Part shown: positions 5,023 to 6,726 of the stretch, one piece after another | Numbering within the stretch: position 1 is the first letter of the stretch | Layout of the letters: each line of letters opens with the position of its first letter | Assembly (NCBI GenBank): GCA_021791015.1 | Contig: JAJYFH010000039.1 | Coordinates: 1 to 6,726, forward strand | Reading direction: 5' to 3' | DNA: 6,726 nt | Source of the DNA: a bacterium | Lineage (GTDB): Bacteria; Patescibacteriota; CPR2; UBA1875; JAJYID01 | The notes under the pieces: model-generated | What the model saw: the letters and a program-made list of their open reading frames with translations, nothing else | Database searches by the model: none | What the model was told of the DNA's origin: nothing | Translations under genes and position numbers: made by a program

Positions 5023-5835
5023 CTATGACTCCCAGACGACCGGCGCCGCATAGTGCTGAGTGCGACGACCAGCCCTGTAGGAGTACACGCCCGCCTCGCC
5101 CTTGCCGGCATCCCAGCTGCCAAACGGAGCATCGCGCCACTCGGATACACCGGAAGGTTTGACCTCGTAGCCGGGAGCGTCGAAGTACGGCAGATTAGTG
5201 CCATCGGTTGCTTGCAGAAGTTCGGTATGCAGGGCGTAGGCGGCGAAGACTTCGCCGTGGGCGAGATTTTCCTTCGTACCCTTGACTCTGCTGCGAGAAG
5301 CGTCTACCGAGTTCCCATTCTCGGGATTCCAGTCGACCACGAGGTTGATGTGGATCCTATGGATGCCGGGAGAGTACTTCTGGACATTCCTGTTGAACAG
5401 GCGGATGTCGTAGCCGTCATTGAGACTGCCGCCCCGCCAGAAGCGAGGGTTCTCCCCCTTGATAACCGCAATCCAGTTCTCGAATGTTTCCTTCGGCGAA
5501 CCGAATTCGACGTACAAGATTTCGAGATCCTCGACTCGCTGAGTGTGGTCGCTGTCAGTGTTGACTGCGGCAAACTGCTCTTCGGTGATCTTCCCGCCCC
5601 AGTACTTCTCGTTGTACTCGCGGAGCAGTGCAAACTGCTGATCGAGTGAGAGAAGCATCCCCGTGTAGTTGCCGAACGGATCGGAAACAAGCGGAAACTT
5701 ACCCTCGATGATCGGCTGAAGGGCGTCATAAGCGCCCTTGGGATCAAGCGAACCCTTGTAGACCCGCTTTTTGATCTCGGTTATCCTCTTATCGAGATTT
5801 TCGAGATCCTGGACAGTGGGACTAAACTTAGCCAT
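5023..5835 (-). CDS. DGR target (diversified) protein, 270 aa
   Basis: The gene starts at ATG 5835, five bases after an excellent AAAGGAGG (5841-5848), and ends at TAG 5023-5025. The last 44 residues contain the variable region (about 227-269). Fourteen residues differ from the TR-encoded version: 238, 240, 242, 244, 245, 247, 249, 251, 253, 255, 256, 257, 259 and 261. The invariant scaffold between them reads GVSEWRDAP, W241, A243, Q260 and YAAPVVWE. Such clustered surface residues on a C-terminal C-type-lectin-like fold are usual for DGR targets; I cannot prove that fold by eye. The N-terminal ~110 residues are mostly helical and charged (DLENLDKRITEIKKRVY). No signal peptide, membrane segment or anchor is visible, so the ligand and location are unknown. 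The gene is visibly richer in GC (near 55-60% in sampled lines) than the RT (under 40%). Confidence 0.93.
   Translation of the reverse strand: MAKFSPTVQDLENLDKRITEIKKRVYKGSLDPKGAYDALQPIIEGKFPLVSDPFGNYTGMLLSLDQQFALLREYNEKYWGGKITEEQFAAVNTDSDHTQRVEDLEILYVEFGSPKETFENWIAVIKGENPRFWRGGSLNDGYDIRLFNRNVQKYSPGIHRIHINLVVDWNPENGNSVDASRSRVKGTKENLAHGEVFAAYALHTELLQATDGTNLPYFDAPGYEVKPSGVSEWRDAPFGSWDAGKGEAGVYSYRAGRRTQHYAAPVVWES
5030..5156 (-). repeat. DGR variable repeat (VR)
   Basis: The VR is the recipient copy of TR, at the 3' end of the target gene and ending six bases before the stop codon begins. Its flanks match TR perfectly: 25 bases at the 3' (initiation) side, 5030-5054, and 33 bases at the 5' side, 5124-5156. 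All differences lie between 5055 and 5123. One difference (5101, C against A at 4604 on the plus strand) is a template T, not A, and changes the codon from Asn to Lys. Confidence 0.97.
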
Positions 5836-5866
5836 GATGGCCTCCTTTGCCGTGGGAATTCACCGA

Positions 5867-5960
5867 TGCAGTTTATCTGCAGCAGCGATCTCAACTTTTA
5901 TTGAGAACGGCATACCAAAGCTATAAAATTAGCTTCAATATGCCACCCTCAAGCTAATTT
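5867..5960 (-). promoter_or_regulatory. Hairpin-rich leader of the target gene
   Basis: Three stems lie between the promoter and the start codon: AAATTAGCTT/AAGCTAATTT (5926-5935 with 5951-5960, 10 bp, 15-base loop), TCTCAA/TTGAGA (5889-5894 with 5901-5906) and TGCAG/CTGCA (5867-5871 with 5877-5881). The leader is about 135 bases. No known riboswitch pattern is recognised. It may stabilise the mRNA or regulate translation; the 10-bp stem may also be a protein-binding dyad. Confidence 0.45.
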
Positions 5961-5978
5961 CAAAGTACAATAACCTAC

Positions 5979-6008
5979 ATTTTAACATAAGAACCACCTA
6001 TTTGTCAA
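5979..6008 (-). promoter_or_regulatory. Sigma70-type promoter of the target gene
   Basis: The minus strand has a perfect -35 TTGACA (6008-6003), an 18-bp spacer and -10 TAAAAT (5984-5979), with TG one base before the -10. This is the strongest promoter in the window. It lies just inside the second copy of the direct repeat and points at the target gene. Confidence 0.75.
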
Positions 6009-6045
6009 GTTTTTGTGCCTGTTTCCTGCGCACTTCGGCCTTCTA

Positions 6046-6302
6046 ACCAAAATAATTTTAACACTTTATGGATTCCCGCTCAAAAATATTCTTGGATTTA
6101 CGGGTATATGCATAACTTCAATCTGAAAGTGGAGATGCGGGCCGGTTGACCAACCGGTTCTGAAGCCAAAAACTCATTATATAATATGATATTTACCGAG
6201 CCGCTGGAATACTCCCTTGCAACGGGTTTTGGAACACCTAAATTATCCCTTCCCTTCAGTATAAATGAGCACTTTCATGGCTCTGATTGTCTAAATGGTG
6301 GA
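6046..6302. repeat. Long direct repeat, copy 2, ending in tRNA-Ala
   Basis: This copy is 257 bp and matches 1338-1593, identical over its last 197 bases. Its right edge (TGGTGGA, 6296-6302) is the 3' end of tRNA-Ala(TGC), read on the minus strand as TCCACCA. It contains the second 16-bp dyad (6142-6157). No gene is seen here; the frame matching the doubtful 73-aa frame stops after about 40 codons, because the tRNA sequence supplies TAG. Confidence 0.95.
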
Positions 6303-6372
6303 CCCTAGGGGATTCGAACTCCTGACCTCCTCGGTGCAAACGAGGCGCTCTAGCCAACTGAGCTAAGGGCCC
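6296..6372 (-). tRNA. tRNA-Ala (anticodon TGC)
   Basis: A full cloverleaf of 77 bases with encoded CCA is visible. The acceptor is GGGCCCT/AGGGTCC (one G-T pair), the D stem GCTC/GAGC, the anticodon stem CCTCG/CGAGG with loop TTTGCAC, the variable loop AGGTC and the T loop TTCGAAT. The T stem AGGAG/CCCCT has one A-C mismatch (positions 52-62), which is unusual. The last seven bases are shared with both direct-repeat copies, which makes this the likely attachment site. Confidence 0.96.
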
Positions 6373-6399
6373 AAGAATTAATTTATTTTTCTAAAAATG

Positions 6400-6615
6400 T
6401 CAAAAGGGTTTAATAATTCCAAGTATCACAAGAACTGACAAAAGTATTACAGCAAGCCCGATAGCTTTTACCAGCATGTAAGTTCCGCCGCCGCCCAGAT
6501 GCTCTTCCGCCCAGTTGTTGGTACCTACCGTCTGGACAATCTTGTAGCTTTTTATCAAGAATACAAACCCGACAAACACACCCACGAGACCTAGAAGAAT
6601 TCTCAATATTAACAT
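6400..6615 (-). CDS. Small two-helix membrane protein, 71 aa
   Basis: I do not recognise the family. A longer reading frame runs back into tRNA-Ile, but the real start is ATG 6615, with AAAGGAG ending about five bases before it. Two membrane segments are clear: residues 3-21 (ILRILLGLVGVFVGFVFL) and about 47-68 (MLVKAIGLAVILLSVLVILGII). They are joined by a polar loop with WAEEHLGGGG. It begins 12 bases after tRNA-Ile and ends 27 bases before tRNA-Ala on the same strand, so it is probably part of a mixed tRNA-mRNA transcript. It lies outside the repeats and belongs to the host chromosome. Confidence 0.85.
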   Translation of the reverse strand: MLILRILLGLVGVFVGFVFLIKSYKIVQTVGTNNWAEEHLGGGGTYMLVKAIGLAVILLSVLVILGIIKPF

Positions 6616-6627
6616 TTTGTCTCCTTT

Positions 6628-6704
<77 letters not shown>

Positions 6705-6726
6705 TAAATAATTAACAATTTACAAT

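Larger units (their letters stand above)
1594..6302. mobile_element. Proposed DGR-carrying genomic island integrated at tRNA-Ala
   Basis: The unit between the two copies of the direct repeat is about 4.7 kb. It contains the XRE regulator, the PLD-like protein, two or three small genes and the whole DGR. Its right edge coincides with the last seven bases of tRNA-Ala(TGC), a classic integration target. No integrase, resolvase or transposase is encoded between the repeats, so it would be mobilised in trans or by recombination between the repeats. The conserved repeat may be the shared end of two related elements inserted in tandem. A plain segmental duplication is the alternative. Confidence 0.5.

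Noticed and set aside
5053..5747. Frames of 198 codons (plus) and 147 codons (minus) inside the target gene
   Set aside because: They are shadows of the GC-rich target gene and lack ribosome binding sites.
6375..6403. TTGACA at 6403-6398 (minus) as a promoter of tRNA-Ala
   Set aside because: A -10 at proper spacing would end only three bases before the tRNA 5' end, placing the start inside the tRNA. The match also overlaps the stop of the membrane-protein gene.

Overview
The window carries a complete diversity-generating retroelement (DGR) inside what looks like a tRNA-targeted mobile island. Three features suggest a bacterium of the Candidate Phyla Radiation (Patescibacteria): the small Avd of a type common in those lineages (ending GRMLGGWIKSL), the Avd-type reverse transcriptase, and tRNA genes with an encoded CCA. 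This assignment is inference from remembered family resemblance. TGA is used as a normal stop (reverse transcriptase, small membrane protein), which argues against the CPR lineages that recode UGA.

Left part (1-1337). The 3' end of a DDE transposase gene (1-357) is followed by a UUCG-loop terminator. Two unrecognised small genes come next (559-999 and 1040-1255), both with good ribosome binding sites, and they end in a tandem-hairpin terminator. The first copy of a ~256-bp direct repeat follows (1338-1593).

Island (about 1594-6302). An XRE-type regulator (minus strand) diverges from a TTG-initiated phospholipase D-like protein with a hydrophobic tail, with a perfect inverted repeat between them. 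An unrecognised 122-aa gene follows. The DGR occupies 2911-5835. The diversified target gene (5835-5023, minus) has its variable repeat (VR) at its 3' end. The template repeat (TR, 4659-4533) appears to lie in its own short transcript, between an extended -10 promoter and a bidirectional terminator. The avd gene runs on the plus strand and the reverse transcriptase gene on the minus strand; they are head to head and share the CATG that holds both start codons. A 57-aa gene follows the reverse transcriptase. TR and VR align over 127 bp without gaps. Of 16 differences, 15 fall at adenines of the template strand, the signature of DGR mutagenesis.

Right part. The target gene has a strong promoter (TTGACA, 18 bp, TGTTAAAAT) and a hairpin-rich leader. 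Upstream of it lies the second repeat copy (6046-6302), which ends inside the last seven bases of tRNA-Ala(TGC). Beyond are a two-helix membrane protein and tRNA-Ile(GAT). The repeat boundary at the tRNA 3' end suggests that related elements integrated in tandem at this tRNA. No integrase lies in the window.

Proposed working model: the target protein displays a changeable C-terminal surface. The TR RNA is copied by the reverse transcriptase with Avd, adenines are misread, and the cDNA replaces the VR while the TR stays intact.
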